Origin: Neisseria cinerea
GTDB lineage: Bacteria; Pseudomonadota; Gammaproteobacteria; Burkholderiales; Neisseriaceae
DNA: 64,000 nucleotides
Assembly (NCBI RefSeq): GCF_900475315.1
Contig: NZ_LS483369.1
Coordinates: 1,674,001-1,738,000, forward strand
Direction: 5' to 3'
In this document: piece after piece, positions 49,001 to 57,851 of the stretch
Position numbering within the stretch: the first letter of the stretch is position 1
Layout of the letters: every line of letters starts with the position of its first letter
The notes under the pieces: generated by a model
What the model saw: the letters and a program-made list of their open reading frames with translations, nothing else
What the model was told of the DNA's origin: nothing
The model's database searches: none
Program-made: the position numbers and the translations under genes

Positions 49001-51412
49001 ATAGGTCACTTTACCGTTCGCTTCTTGTTTCACGGTTAAGTTTTTACCTGCCACCATTTCAACGGTTTTACCCGGGTTGATGATTTCATCACCGGTTGAT
49101 GCATCATCTTTCTTACCATCAGCAGTTGCAGAAGTTTTCAGCGTAAAGCCGGATGAGTTAATCATATCCGCAACGTTTTGGGCGTTAGCAACTTTATTGC
49201 CGCCAGCTTTATTCACTGCATCTTGTGCAGCTTCTAATGCTTTTTTCGCTTCCTCATCATCGGGATTTTCATCAACTTTTGCTTGAGCTGCATCTAATGC
49301 ATCTAACAAATCTTGAGAAACCGGACCGTTTACCGAACCATCACTTTCTGGCGTTATTTCTGCCATATCGACATTGAACGTTACGTTTGTGGTATCCACG
49401 CCGTTAGCATCACGTGTAGTTACTGCTTTAATCACGGTACCGTTACCGTTTACAAAGTTAACTACATCGTTTGGCGTTACTTTTTCGGTGTCTGATACCT
49501 TATCAGAGTCGGTTTTAGCATCTAAAGTAGACTTACCATTTTGCTGAACATAGAAACCAGATTTATTCACAGTTTGATCTAACTGATCTTTATTTACAGC
49601 TTGATCTGGTTGTGTAGCCCAGCCCACATTATTTAACTGAACACCATTTTTCCCTGCGGTAATCTCATCCTTAGATTCTGGTTTAGTTTTATCATAACCA
49701 GTGGCAGTAATATTGCCGTCCTTATCATAGGTATAGGAATTACCTTTCTCATACGGATTATTCTCCGTATCAGAGTCTGTTAATTTAGCGCCTTTCTTCA
49801 GTATTTCTGATGATGGAATTGGTGCAGCGCCCTCTTTAGGATTATTGTCTTCATCCACTTTATCTTTTGGATACCACTTACCATCATTCGCTTTAACTAC
49901 ATCAACTTCATTGCCATCTACTTCGGCTTTTGTGGTTGCGTAGTCAATAGGCGAGTCAGACGAAATGTTTATAGTGCGTACGCCATTTTCTTCATTAACG
50001 CCATCTACATCTACATTACCTAAACCAACAAAGTTAACAGTATGTCCAACTGACACATTATTCTTATAGTCATTACCAGATGCAGTAATGTTCCAACCAG
50101 CATTAACATAATTATTTAAATTAGTAAGTGCAGTCTTTACATCTCCTGCAGCAGGAGGTGCAGTATAATTGCTACCTTCAGCAACTGTTAATGGTTGTGA
50201 GAATTTATTTTTTACAGTTCCATCTTCATTCAAATCTACACCTAAGGTGTCAGCAAGCCCTTCTGCTGCATTACCTAACGTTTTTGCAACGCTATAAAGT
50301 TGAGAACCATTTAACGCATCAGTTGAGTCTGCTGTTATTCGGCCAGCGGCGACATGTTTAATTTGGCGCTCATTATCCTCTGAACCAATAGAAACAAAGT
50401 TACCTTGCTTATCGCTTGCAGCAGGTTTATTTTTCCCTTTGTTATTCGTTCCGCCCAAATCACCAGCGAAACCAGTATAAGTTAACTTTGATTGATCGCC
50501 AATTTTTGCAGAGTGTACCGCAATAACATCTGTATCCTTACCAGCATCACTGCCATGGCCTAACACAACTGCGCCATCACGACCTGCGGGCACTGTTATA
50601 TTAGAACCTAGAGTCGATACATTTTTACTTGATACATTTGTGCCACTACCAACAGCGACTGTTCCTTCTCCATTTACTTTAGTTTCTGTACCCACGCCGA
50701 TAGCATTTTTGCCTGAAACAACAGCCGCTTTACCAATTGAAGTTGATGAATGGGAATTAGCTTTAGAATTTACACCAATTGATGTTGCATAAAAACCCAA
50801 AGCTTCAGCCGTATTACCCAATGCTGTACCTTGCCACTCAGCCCTTGTACTCGTACCTACCGCTGTTGAGCCATCTCCATTTGCTTTTGCTACTTTACCT
50901 AAAGCAGTTGAATTTAATGCATCGGCAACCGAATGAGCCCCTATAGCTGTACCACCTTGACCTGTTGCTAATGAATAAGCACCTAATGCAACAGCCGCAT
51001 TCTGACCATTTGCGCCACCGGCACTTGCCTGCGCCATTAAACCAATCGCAACATGACCATTCCCACCTGTACCACTTGGCGAACCAGAAACGGCCCCATT
51101 ACCAATTGCAATACCATCATAAGCATTTACCTTTGCCCCTGCGACATTGTTACTTAAACCAGTTTCATCTTGATATCTTTTATTTCCAAAAAATTGGTTT
51201 GTTACTTTATTTGTTGCAATTGATAACTGCCCCAACTCACCTGCTTCACTTACTACATTCGCAGCCTCAACGCCACTAGCAGCAACTAAAAGTGCGGTAG
51301 AAATTGCGGCTAATTTTACAGATTTTGATTTACCTTTTACGGACGCTAATTCATCCACAGCAGTCCAAGTTTGGGTTGTATGATTCCAGATGACCTTGAA
51401 AATCTTATTCAT
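46082..51412 (-). CDS. Second trimeric autotransporter adhesin (YadA/Hia-like), 1776 residues
   Basis: Same architecture as its larger neighbour. It has an extended signal peptide region (MNKIFKVIWNHTTQTWTAVD) with likely cleavage near residue 50 (GVEAAN), head repeats at about 85-310 (AVALGAYSLATG; TSIGVNSKANS), and a neck near 355 (TDALNGSQLYSVAK). The stalk has three VADMIN-type modules and related VGDLQN and VSDVLN modules. A second neck (DAVNGGQLH) and short coiled coil precede the anchor (GSNAAASLPQVYLPG), ending YLW. The head differs from the large adhesin but several stalk blocks are nearly identical. The predicted role is outer-membrane adhesion, with ligand unknown. AAGGAC precedes the ATG, and a G11 tract lies upstream. 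Confidence 0.95.
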   Translation of the reverse strand: MNKIFKVIWNHTTQTWTAVDELASVKGKSKSVKLAAISTALLVAASGVEAANVVSEAGELGQLSIATNKVTNQFFGNKRYQDETGLSNNVAGAKVNAYDGIAIGNGAVSGSPSGTGGNGHVAIGLMAQASAGGANGQNAAVALGAYSLATGQGGTAIGAHSVADALNSTALGKVAKANGDGSTAVGTSTRAEWQGTALGNTAEALGFYATSIGVNSKANSHSSTSIGKAAVVSGKNAIGVGTETKVNGEGTVAVGSGTNVSSKNVSTLGSNITVPAGRDGAVVLGHGSDAGKDTDVIAVHSAKIGDQSKLTYTGFAGDLGGTNNKGKNKPAASDKQGNFVSIGSEDNERQIKHVAAGRITADSTDALNGSQLYSVAKTLGNAAEGLADTLGVDLNEDGTVKNKFSQPLTVAEGSNYTAPPAAGDVKTALTNLNNYVNAGWNITASGNDYKNNVSVGHTVNFVGLGNVDVDGVNEENGVRTINISSDSPIDYATTKAEVDGNEVDVVKANDGKWYPKDKVDEDNNPKEGAAPIPSSEILKKGAKLTDSDTENNPYEKGNSYTYDKDGNITATGYDKTKPESKDEITAGKNGVQLNNVGWATQPDQAVNKDQLDQTVNKSGFYVQQNGKSTLDAKTDSDKVSDTEKVTPNDVVNFVNGNGTVIKAVTTRDANGVDTTNVTFNVDMAEITPESDGSVNGPVSQDLLDALDAAQAKVDENPDDEEAKKALEAAQDAVNKAGGNKVANAQNVADMINSSGFTLKTSATADGKKDDASTGDEIINPGKTVEMVAGKNLTVKQEANGKVTYSMKDDVEFTSVKVGEDKDGKKPVNFTTEKATDASNNDPANKPTTALNVSSSDGKPTQITGVGSTLNVKPVDTNTNGTPTADADKPKLVDLVGTDAAPVNKNAAATVGDLQNMGWVVSSDKATDATGEYKDVVKNANEVQFVGKNAAKVSGKTVNGVRTITVDVEAPSVETAKITKNTDGSVAAPVAADEAKKLADDLKKAEQAVKDLPADATEDKKAEAQKALKDAQAAAAPLNKVATAQNVADMINSSGFTLKTSATADGKKESGDDEIINPGKTVEMIAGKNLTVKQEANGKVTYATKDDVSFNTVNVGSDNTYVDADGKPVTKNADGTYTDSKGQPIEEGKVTKLAPVAMKAEKAKPATNNGNKAEDQPTTALNVSSSDGKPTQITGVGSTLNVKPVDTNTNGTPTAEAKRPNLVDLVGTDEAPVNKNAAATVGDLQNMGWVVSTEKGNGYKDVVKNANQVEFKGTGLATVTGETKDGIRTITVNVDAQKAVEAIQTPVVYTNKDGNKLVKVGDKFYKAGDVVNGKPQENAKAVPNGDVIASMSNGDNNTSKPMQLANVGSNLPTVNDTNKQAFDPNSTTPKAGKDNKSAPITAKEAADIVNKAGNNAATVSDVLNAGWNLQNNGEARDFVKPYDTVNFVNGKGTKAVVETADNLTSTVKFDVDAGEITADETKPGAVKGPNTTGKTPAELAKNLADAQKAVDDLAKDPSATEDAKQKAQDALKAAQDAAAPLNKVATAQNVADMINASGFTLKTSATADGKKDAASTGDEVINPGKAVEMVAGKNLTVKQEANGKVTYATKDDVQFNSVQLGGDNGPKLTNNGNDLKVSGSNGTPVKITNVADGNISADSKDAVNGGQLHATNQSINRLGDTVNNIGGNVTRLSDKVDNMDRDYRAGIAGSNAAASLPQVYLPGKSMVAAAAGTFKGQNALAVGYSSISDNGKLIWKAQANLNSRADVGVGVGMGYLW
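47834..48048 (-). repeat. Stalk block shared almost identically with the large adhesin
   Basis: About 215 bp match 35842-36056 (and its duplicate at 37345-37559) with one difference seen (A versus G near 47889). Outside the block the genes diverge. The block begins at the DUS-containing SSDGKP codons, which suggests recombination or gene conversion. Confidence 0.75.
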
Positions 51413-51462
51413 CGTTAAAGTCCTTGTAGAGGTTAATGAATTGTCATGAAAAACCGTAATAT

Positions 51463-51488
51463 GATACTTGAAAAATATGGGGTTTACA
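51463..51488 (-). promoter_or_regulatory. Tentative promoter of the second adhesin
   Basis: On the minus strand TGTAAA, a 16-bp spacer and TATCAT lie about 50-75 bp before the start codon, just downstream of the poly-C run. The match is weak. An alternative is a promoter whose -35/-10 spacing includes the run itself (TAATTC as -10). Transcript mapping would decide. Confidence 0.3.
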
Positions 51489-51503
51489 TAGAGGGAATTA
51501 TGC

Positions 51504-51514
51504 GGGGGGGGGGG
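51504..51514 (-). repeat. Homopolymer tract (11 G; C on the coding strand) upstream of the second adhesin
   Basis: Eleven consecutive G residues on the plus strand, 92-102 bp before the adhesin start. In Neisseria, poly-G/poly-C tracts of this length in porA, opc and fetA promoters change length by slippage and alter transcription. The tract is beyond chance length for this window and at a promoter position, so phase-variable expression is a strong inference. Confidence 0.8.
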
Positions 51515-51589
51515 TTATTTTATGTAAATTTTGGAGGCTGTGCCATTGGGAGGAAGTTGATTTTTAATGATAGATGCGTTGATATGTCG

Positions 51590-51750
51590 GGTAATTCGGC
51601 TGTAAAGATTTTTTAATCATCAAGATTAACGGATTACAGGTGAGAATCTGTTTGCCGGTGTGGTTTCGGCGTTATAAAACGCCCTGTATCCGGCTGTTGC
51701 CTGATCAGCGAAGCCGTTATCTTCCGCCTAAGGTAGGCGCCTTATTTTTG
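51590..51750 (+). ncRNA. Possible small RNA ending in a terminator-like hairpin
   Basis: In the 529-bp gap between adhesin and valS the plus strand has a hairpin GGCGTT-ATAA-AACGCC (51668-51683). A second, CGCCTA-AGG-TAGGCG (51725-51739), is followed by CCTTATTTTTG. No gene lies beside it for this terminator to serve, so a small RNA is possible. The 5' end is a guess and the promoter unclear. Confidence 0.3.
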
Positions 51751-51887
51751 TCCATCTGCAATATGGTGGTTTGATTGGGTGTTCACATGCCGACCATGAT
51801 ACGGGCAAACCGCAAACCGAATAGGAAATCTGCATCAGTGCGGATGAAAGTCGGATGGTTTGATTGAATTTGACGGATTAAAAAAGA

Positions 51888-51925
51888 AAAATGCCGTCTG
51901 AAAAACATTTTTCAGACGGCATTTT
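51888..51925 (-). terminator. DUS-pair terminator of valS
   Basis: AAAATGCCGTCTGAAAAA (51888-51905) pairs perfectly with TTTTTCAGACGGCATTTT (51908-51925). On the minus strand a T-rich tail (TTTTTCTTTTTT) follows, 17 bp after the valS stop. Confidence 0.88.
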
Positions 51926-51941
51926 GTCTATTCAATCAAAA

Positions 51942-54779
51942 TCAGTCTTTCAACTTTGCCAACTGAGTTTGAACTTTCGCCATTTTGTCTTCCAATTCCG
52001 CCAAATCGGCTTTGTCTTTTTCCACCAGATGCGTGGGGGCTTTTTCGGTGTAGCCGGGTTTGGAGAGTTTGGCGTTGAGTTTGTCCAAGGCTTTTTGCAG
52101 CTTCTCGGCTTCTTTGCTCAAACGGGCGGTTTCGGCGGCTTTGTCGATTTCGACTTTCAGCATCAGGCGCGCGCCGTTGCAGACGGCGACGGGCGCGTCT
52201 TCGCTTTCGGGCAGGGCGGCGACTTGCTGCGCTTCGGTCAGGCGGGTCATCATCGGCAGGTATTTGAGGTAGTCTGCCAAGTCGTCCGCGCTTTCGACAA
52301 ACAGCGGGGCTTTGACATTAGGCTGGATGCCCATTTCGCCGCGCAGGTTGCGGACGGCGCCAATCAAATCCTGCAACACGGTCATTTGCTCGAATGCCGT
52401 CTGAACAATATCGCCGCCGTCGGCTTCGGGGAAGCGGGCGAGCATGATGCTGTCGGCGGTTTTGGCGTCGCACATGGGGGCGACGGTTTGCCACAATTCT
52501 TCGGTGATGAACGGGATAATCGGATGCAGCAGGCGCAGGGCGGCTTCGAGTACGCGCAATAAGGTATGGCGTGTGGCGCGTTGGCGGCTGGCGCAGCCGG
52601 TTTGAAGCTGCACTTTGGCAAGTTCCAGATACCAGTCGCAATAGTCGTTCCACACGAAGCTGTATAGGGTTTCCGCCGCCAAATCAAAGCGGTAGGTTTC
52701 GTAGGCTTGCGTAACCTGTTCGATGGTCTGATTCAGACGGCCTATGATCCACATATCGGGGAAGGAGTAGCCGCGCGGCTCAGTGGCGGTTGCGCCGTAG
52801 CCGCAGTCTTGGTTTTCGGTGTTCATCAAGACGAAGTTGGTGGCATTCCAGATTTTGTTGCAGAAGTTGCGGTAGCCTTCGGCGCGTTTGAAGTCGAAGT
52901 TGACCGAACGCCCCAAGCTGGCGTAGCTCGCCATGGTGAAGCGCAATGCGTCCGCGCCCATGCTGGGGATGCCTTCGGGGAAGAGTTTTTTGGTTGCTTC
53001 TTCCACTTTCGGCGCGGTTTCGGGTTTGCGCAGGCCGGTGGTGCGTTTCACCAGCAGCTTGTCCAAGTCGATGCCGTCGATCAAATCCACAGGGTCGATG
53101 ACGTTGCCTTCGGATTTGGACATTTTTTTGCCTTCGTGGTCGCGCACGATGCCGTGGATGTACACGTCTTTAAACGGTACTTTGCCGGTGAAGTGGGTGG
53201 TCATCATAATCATGCGCGCCACCCAGAAGAAGATGATTTCGTAACCTGTTACCAAGACATTGGACGGCAGGAAGGCTTTGAGTTCGTCGGTTTCAGACGG
53301 CCAGCCGAGTGTGGAAAACGGTACGAGCGCGGAGGAGAACCATGTATCCAATACGTCTTCTTCGCGGGTCAAGCCTGTTTTGCCGGCTTGTTTTTCGGCT
53401 TCTTCCTGATTGCGGGCAACGTAAACATTGCCTGCTTCGTCGTACCACGCGGGGATTTGATGCCCCCACCACAGTTGGCGCGAGATGCACCAGTCTTGGA
53501 TGTTGTTCATCCATTGGTTGTAGGTGTTGACCCAGTTTTCAGGGATAAAGTGTACCGCGCCGCTGTCGACGGCTTTTTTGGCTTTATCGGCAAGGCTTAA
53601 GCCTTTGAACTCGCTGTCAGGCTCGCCGCCGTTTGGCGTGGCGGACATGGCGACAAACCATTGGCTGGTCAGCATCGGCTCAATCACTGAGCCGGTTCGG
53701 TCGCCTTTCGGCGTCATCAGCGTGTGCGGTTTGATTTCGACCAAGAAGCCTTGTTCCTGTAAATCGGCAACCATTTGTTTGCGCGCGGCAAAGCGGTCCA
53801 AGCCTGCGTATTTTTCAGGCAGGGCAAAGCCTGGTTGCGCTTCGCCTTTGAAGTTGAACACTTCGGCGTTTGCCAACACTTTGGCTTCCAAATCGAACAC
53901 ATTAATCAGGCGCGTGTCGTGGCGTTTGCCGACTTCGTAGTCGTTGAAGTCGTGCGCAGGCGTGATTTTCACGCAGCCGGTGCCGAAGTCTTTTTCAACG
54001 TATTCGTCGGCAATCACGGGGATGGTGCGGCCGGTCAGCGGCAGGATTAATTCTTTGCCGATTAAGTGGGTGTAACGTTCGTCTTCAGGATTGACGGCTA
54101 CGGCCACGTCGCCCAGCAGCGTTTCGGGACGGGTGGTCGCCACGATAACGGCTTCGGCGGGATTATCCGCCAGCGGATAGCGGATGTGCCACATAGAGCC
54201 TTGTTCTTCCACGCTTTCCACTTCCAAATCCGATACCGCCGTACCCAAAACCGGATCCCAGTTTACCAAGCGTTTGCCGCGATAAATCAAGCCCTGTTCA
54301 TACAGGCGTACGAACACTTCGGTCACGGTTTCGGCGCGCACGTCGTCCATCGTGAAATACTCGCGCGTCCAGTCGGCAGAGCAGCCCACGCGGCGCATTT
54401 GTTGGGTAATCGTACCGCCGGAAACTTCTTTCCATTCCCATACTTTTTCCAAGAATTTTTCGCGCCCCAAGTCATGACGGGACACATTTTGCGCGGCAAG
54501 CTGACGCTCGACCACGATTTGCGTGGCGATGCCCGCGTGGTCGGTGCCTGGAATCCAGGCGGTGTTGCAGCCTTTCATGCGGTAGTAGCGGGTCAGGCCG
54601 TCCATAATGGTTTGGTTGAAGGCATGACCCATGTGCAGCGTGCCGGTTACGTTGGGCGGCGGTAGTTGGATGGAGAAAGACGGTTTCGTCAAATCCATAT
54701 CGGGCTGGAAATAGCCTTGGCTTTCCCAGTTTTGATAGTGTTTGGATTCGATTTCGGCGGGGGAGTATTTGTCTAACAT
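51942..54779 (-). CDS. valS: Valyl-tRNA synthetase
   Basis: The 945-residue class I synthetase charges tRNA-Val. The HIGH-type motif is HMGH at residues 49-52 ([12 protein letters not shown]) and KMSKS is near residue 551 ([10 protein letters not shown]). The editing domain lies between, and the C-terminal coiled-coil arm is rich in Lys, Glu and Leu. The start ATG 54779 ([12 protein letters not shown]) has AGGG upstream. The frame is open 30 codons further but that part contains a DUS and is non-coding. Two DUS copies lie inside the gene (52394-52405 and 52732-52743), plus a 10-mer core at 53292-53301. Confidence 0.97.
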   Translation of the reverse strand: MLDKYSPAEIESKHYQNWESQGYFQPDMDLTKPSFSIQLPPPNVTGTLHMGHAFNQTIMDGLTRYYRMKGCNTAWIPGTDHAGIATQIVVERQLAAQNVSRHDLGREKFLEKVWEWKEVSGGTITQQMRRVGCSADWTREYFTMDDVRAETVTEVFVRLYEQGLIYRGKRLVNWDPVLGTAVSDLEVESVEEQGSMWHIRYPLADNPAEAVIVATTRPETLLGDVAVAVNPEDERYTHLIGKELILPLTGRTIPVIADEYVEKDFGTGCVKITPAHDFNDYEVGKRHDTRLINVFDLEAKVLANAEVFNFKGEAQPGFALPEKYAGLDRFAARKQMVADLQEQGFLVEIKPHTLMTPKGDRTGSVIEPMLTSQWFVAMSATPNGGEPDSEFKGLSLADKAKKAVDSGAVHFIPENWVNTYNQWMNNIQDWCISRQLWWGHQIPAWYDEAGNVYVARNQEEAEKQAGKTGLTREEDVLDTWFSSALVPFSTLGWPSETDELKAFLPSNVLVTGYEIIFFWVARMIMMTTHFTGKVPFKDVYIHGIVRDHEGKKMSKSEGNVIDPVDLIDGIDLDKLLVKRTTGLRKPETAPKVEEATKKLFPEGIPSMGADALRFTMASYASLGRSVNFDFKRAEGYRNFCNKIWNATNFVLMNTENQDCGYGATATEPRGYSFPDMWIIGRLNQTIEQVTQAYETYRFDLAAETLYSFVWNDYCDWYLELAKVQLQTGCASRQRATRHTLLRVLEAALRLLHPIIPFITEELWQTVAPMCDAKTADSIMLARFPEADGGDIVQTAFEQMTVLQDLIGAVRNLRGEMGIQPNVKAPLFVESADDLADYLKYLPMMTRLTEAQQVAALPESEDAPVAVCNGARLMLKVEIDKAAETARLSKEAEKLQKALDKLNAKLSKPGYTEKAPTHLVEKDKADLAELEDKMAKVQTQLAKLKD

Positions 54780-54828
54780 ATGAAGCCCTGAGAAATAAGA
54801 TGATTTGATGGTTTGAATTATAGCGCAA

Positions 54829-54866
54829 ATGCCGTCTGAAACGCTTTTGGAGGTTTCAGACGGCAT
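54829..54866. repeat. Inverted DUS pair between lpxA and valS
   Basis: ATGCCGTCTGAAAC (54829-54842) pairs with GTTTCAGACGGCAT (54853-54866), just after the lpxA stop. It may end the long envelope operon. A TATAAT on the minus strand (54817-54822) next to it could be the -10 of valS. Confidence 0.75.
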
Positions 54867-54878
54867 CAAAAGGGTACG

Positions 54879-55655
54879 TCAGCGGATGATGCCGCGCGTC
54901 GATTGTGCGAAAAAGTCTCGGAATACGGCAAGCTCGGCTTGGGTTTCGGCGCGGAGGAGAATGTCTGCCTTGGTTTCTTCAAACGGAATGCCGCGATGGT
55001 AGAGGGTTTTGTACACGTCTTTGACGGCGGAAATCTGCTCTGCGGTAAAACCGTTGCGGCGCATGCCTTCGCTGTTGAGCCCTGCCGGTTCGGCGCGGTA
55101 GCCCGATGCCATAAAGTAGGGCGGTACGTCTTTGTGTACACCTGCGGCGAAGGCGGTCATGGCGTAGTCGCCAATGCGGCAGAATTGGAAAACCAGCGTG
55201 TAGCCGCCCAAAACGACGTAGTCACCGATGGTAACGTGTCCGGCAAGCGAGGCGTTGTTGGCAAAAATGGTGTGGTTGCCGACCACGCAGTCGTGCGCGA
55301 GGTGGCAGTACGCCATAATCCAGTTGTCGTCGCCGATACGGGTTTCGCCGATGCCGGTTACCGTGCCTAAATTAAAGGTGGTGAATTCGCGGATGGTATT
55401 GCCGTTGCCGATAATCAGCTTGGTCGGCTCGTCGCGGTATTTTTTGTCCTGCGGAATTTCGCCGAGGCTGGCAAATTGGAAAATGCGGTTGTTTTCGCCG
55501 ATACTGGTGTGGCCGTTGATGACGGCGTGCGGGCCGATTTCGGTATTCGCACCGATTTGGACGTTGGGGCCGATAACGGTGTACGCGCCGACTTTGACGC
55601 TGGAGTCGAGTTCGGCTTTGGGGTCGATGACGGCGGTCGGGTGGATGAGGGGCAT
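54879..55655 (-). CDS. lpxA: UDP-N-acetylglucosamine acyltransferase LpxA
   Basis: The 258-residue left-handed beta-helix enzyme performs the first step of lipid A synthesis, 3-O-acylation of UDP-GlcNAc from hydroxyacyl-ACP. Hexapeptide repeats run through the first ~180 residues. The catalytic base corresponds to His121 ([11 protein letters not shown]. coli His125). At the position of E. coli His160 (HQFC) this protein has Phe156 (FQFC). At the acyl-ruler position (E. coli Gly173) it has Phe169, which fits a shorter C12 acyl chain. It is last in the envelope operon. Confidence 0.97.
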   Translation of the reverse strand: MPLIHPTAVIDPKAELDSSVKVGAYTVIGPNVQIGANTEIGPHAVINGHTSIGENNRIFQFASLGEIPQDKKYRDEPTKLIIGNGNTIREFTTFNLGTVTGIGETRIGDDNWIMAYCHLAHDCVVGNHTIFANNASLAGHVTIGDYVVLGGYTLVFQFCRIGDYAMTAFAAGVHKDVPPYFMASGYRAEPAGLNSEGMRRNGFTAEQISAVKDVYKTLYHRGIPFEETKADILLRAETQAELAVFRDFFAQSTRGIIR

Positions 55656-55676
55656 ATTTTGTTCCTTCGGATGGGT

Positions 55677-55714
55677 ATGCCGTCTGAAGGCCTGTGAGGA
55701 TGTTCAGACGGCAT
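55677..55714. repeat. Inverted DUS pair between fabZ and lpxA
   Basis: ATGCCGTCTGAA (55677-55688) faces TTCAGACGGCAT (55703-55714) in the 67-bp gap. A stem-loop could form in the operon mRNA, but it lacks a T-run and must allow read-through to lpxA. Confidence 0.8.
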
Positions 55715-55722
55715 CATGTGCA

Positions 55723-56172
55723 TCAAACCACGCGTTTGGCGCACATAATCACGGCTTCGACGGCGACTTGCCCGTCTACTTTGGCAACGGCGTTGAATTT
55801 GCCGATGCCGCGCCGGCTGGTCAGCAGCTCGACTTCAAAGACGAGTTGGTCGCCGGGGATGACTTGGCGTTTGAAACGGGCTTCGTCTATACCGGCGAAG
55901 AAGAAGAATTCGTTTTCCTTGCGGCCGCCTTCGCTGAGGATGGCGAGTGTGCCGCAGGCTTGCGCCATCGCTTCGATGATGAGTACGCCGGGCATCACGG
56001 GCAGGTCGGGGAAATGACCTTGGAACTGCGGCTCGTTCATGGTGACGTTTTTAATTGCGGTCAGGGTTTTCATCGGCTCGAAGGCGGTGATGCGGTCGAG
56101 CTGTAAAAACGGATAGCGGTGGGGGATGAGTTTTTGGATATCTTTGGCTTCGATGGGGAGTTGTACGTCCAT
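55723..56172 (-). CDS. fabZ: 3-hydroxyacyl-ACP dehydratase FabZ
   Basis: The 149-residue hotdog-fold enzyme dehydrates 3-hydroxyacyl-ACP in fatty-acid elongation. Catalytic His53 and Glu67 are in [21 protein letters not shown]. It competes with LpxA and LpxD for the same substrates, which explains its place between lpxD and lpxA. It starts 33 bp after lpxD. Confidence 0.97.
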   Translation of the reverse strand: MDVQLPIEAKDIQKLIPHRYPFLQLDRITAFEPMKTLTAIKNVTMNEPQFQGHFPDLPVMPGVLIIEAMAQACGTLAILSEGGRKENEFFFFAGIDEARFKRQVIPGDQLVFEVELLTSRRGIGKFNAVAKVDGQVAVEAVIMCAKRVV

Positions 56173-56205
56173 GTCTGTCGTATTCCTTGAATAAAGTCGG
56201 TTTGG

Positions 56206-57252
56206 TTATTTGCTGTCTTGACCGGCATCTGAAAGCTGCTGCTCCAGTGTTTTGAGCCGTTTGTTCATTTCGCTCAGGCGGTGGATGTAAACAGCGTTGC
56301 GCGCCCATTCTTTATGGGTGGACATCGGGAAGATGCCGGCGAGGTGTTTGCCGCTTTCGGTAATGCTGTGGGTGACGGACGTGCCGCCGCCGATGGTGGT
56401 TTTGTCGGCAATTTCGATGTGTCCGACCGTACCGACGCCGCCGCCGATGATGCAGTAGCTGCCTATGGTTACGCTGCCTGAGATGCCGGTTTTGGCGGCG
56501 ATGACGGTGTGCGAACCGATTTTGCAGTTGTGTCCGATTTGGACTTGGTTGTCGATTTTGGTGCCGTTGCCGACGGTGGTGTCGCTCATTGCGCCGCGGT
56601 CGATGTTGGTGTTCGAGCCGATTTCTACGTCGTCGCCCAGCGTTACCGCGCCGGTTTGCGGGATTTTAAACCATGAATCGCCTGCAAAGGCGAGTCCGAA
56701 ACCGTCTGCGCCGATGACTGCGCCGCTGTGGATTTCGACGCGTCTGCCCAGTGTGCAGCCGTAATAAACGACGGCGTTGGGATGCAGGACGACTTCGTCG
56801 CCCAGTTTGCAATCGTGTTGGACGACGGCGTTTGCTAAGATGCGGCAGCCTTCGCCGAGCACGGTGTTTGCGCCGATGTAGGCGTTCGCGCCGATTTCGC
56901 AGCTTGCGGGAACGGTCGCACTTTCCTCGACGACGGCGGTCGGATGGATGCCGCCGCGCGCTTTGACGATGGGTGAAAACAGGCGCGCGACTTTGGCGAA
57001 ATAGAGATAGGGGTCGTCGGCGATAATCAGGTTGCGCCCTTCAAATCCGTCTGCTGCTTTGGCGGAAACGATGACCGCGCCCGCGTTGCTGTCGTGGACT
57101 TCGGCTTTGTATTTCGGATTGGCAAGGAAGCTGATGTGTTCCGCCTGCGCGTCTGCGAGCGGGCGCACGGCGGTAACGGAAATGTCTTCCCCTTGCCATT
57201 TTCCGCCGAGCTGTGCGGTGATTTGGGACAGGGTGTAGGTGGTCTGGCTCAT
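56206..57252 (-). CDS. lpxD: UDP-3-O-acylglucosamine N-acyltransferase LpxD
   Basis: The 348-residue enzyme adds the N-linked hydroxyacyl chain in the third step of lipid A synthesis. An N-terminal uridine-binding domain (about 1-100) precedes a left-handed beta-helix of hexapeptide repeats. The conserved DNQVQIGHNCKIG carries the candidate catalytic His. A C-terminal helix (LSEMNKRLKTLEQQL) closes the trimer. Confidence 0.97.
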   Translation of the reverse strand: MSQTTYTLSQITAQLGGKWQGEDISVTAVRPLADAQAEHISFLANPKYKAEVHDSNAGAVIVSAKAADGFEGRNLIIADDPYLYFAKVARLFSPIVKARGGIHPTAVVEESATVPASCEIGANAYIGANTVLGEGCRILANAVVQHDCKLGDEVVLHPNAVVYYGCTLGRRVEIHSGAVIGADGFGLAFAGDSWFKIPQTGAVTLGDDVEIGSNTNIDRGAMSDTTVGNGTKIDNQVQIGHNCKIGSHTVIAAKTGISGSVTIGSYCIIGGGVGTVGHIEIADKTTIGGGTSVTHSITESGKHLAGIFPMSTHKEWARNAVYIHRLSEMNKRLKTLEQQLSDAGQDSK

Positions 57253-57268
57253 GGTTTTCCTGTTTGGA

Positions 57269-57280
57269 ATGCCGTCTGAA
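57269..57280 (+). repeat. Single DUS between skp and lpxD
   Basis: ATGCCGTCTGAA without an inverted partner, in the 34-bp gap. Confidence 0.9.
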
Positions 57281-57286
57281 AGGGGG

Positions 57287-57787
57287 TTAGTGGGTGTTCA
57301 TTTCTTTGATGACGCTGTCGGTGATGTCGTATTGGGTGTTGACGTAAATCACGTCTTGCAAAATGAAATCGTAACCTTCCTGTTTGGCGATTTTGACGAT
57401 GACGCGGTTGGCATTTTGTTGGAGTGCGGCAAACTCTTCGTTACGGCGGAGGTTGTAGTCTTCTTCAAACTGGGCTTGTTTTTTGCGGAACGCTTCGACC
57501 ATTCCGCGCCATTTTTGTTCGGCTTGCGCCTTTTGCGCATCTTTGAGCTTGCTGCCGGCCAACTGCCTTTCCAACTGAAGCCCTTCGTGTTGCAGTTTTT
57601 GCAATTCGTCCTGACGGGCGGAAAATTCGCTGTCCAGCGTTTTTTGGATGTCGCGCGCCTGTTCGGATTCGAGGTAGATGCGCTCGGTGTTGATAAAGCC
57701 GATTTTTTGGATTGCGCCGGCATGCGCGCCTACGGTGCAGCACAGGCCTATTAGGACTGCGGCAAGCTTGTCGGTAAAGCGGGTCAT
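57287..57787 (-). CDS. skp: Periplasmic OMP chaperone Skp/OmpH
   Basis: The 166-residue protein has a signal peptide ([20 protein letters not shown], cleaved near GAHA-G), then [14 protein letters not shown] and long charged helices that form the tentacles of the trimer. It holds unfolded outer-membrane proteins on the way to BamA, whose gene lies just upstream. Confidence 0.95.
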   Translation of the reverse strand: MTRFTDKLAAVLIGLCCTVGAHAGAIQKIGFINTERIYLESEQARDIQKTLDSEFSARQDELQKLQHEGLQLERQLAGSKLKDAQKAQAEQKWRGMVEAFRKKQAQFEEDYNLRRNEEFAALQQNANRVIVKIAKQEGYDFILQDVIYVNTQYDITDSVIKEMNTH

Positions 57788-57815
57788 GGGAACTCCTTTC
57801 GGATGTTGCCGCGAA

Positions 57816-57843
57816 ATGCCGTCTGAAGGGAATCAGACGGCAT
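57816..57843. repeat. Imperfect inverted DUS pair between bamA and skp
   Basis: ATGCCGTCTGAA (57816-57827) faces TCAGACGGCAT (57833-57843), an 11-base match to the other orientation, 8 bp after the bamA stop. Confidence 0.75.
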
Positions 57844-57851
57844 GTGCGGGA

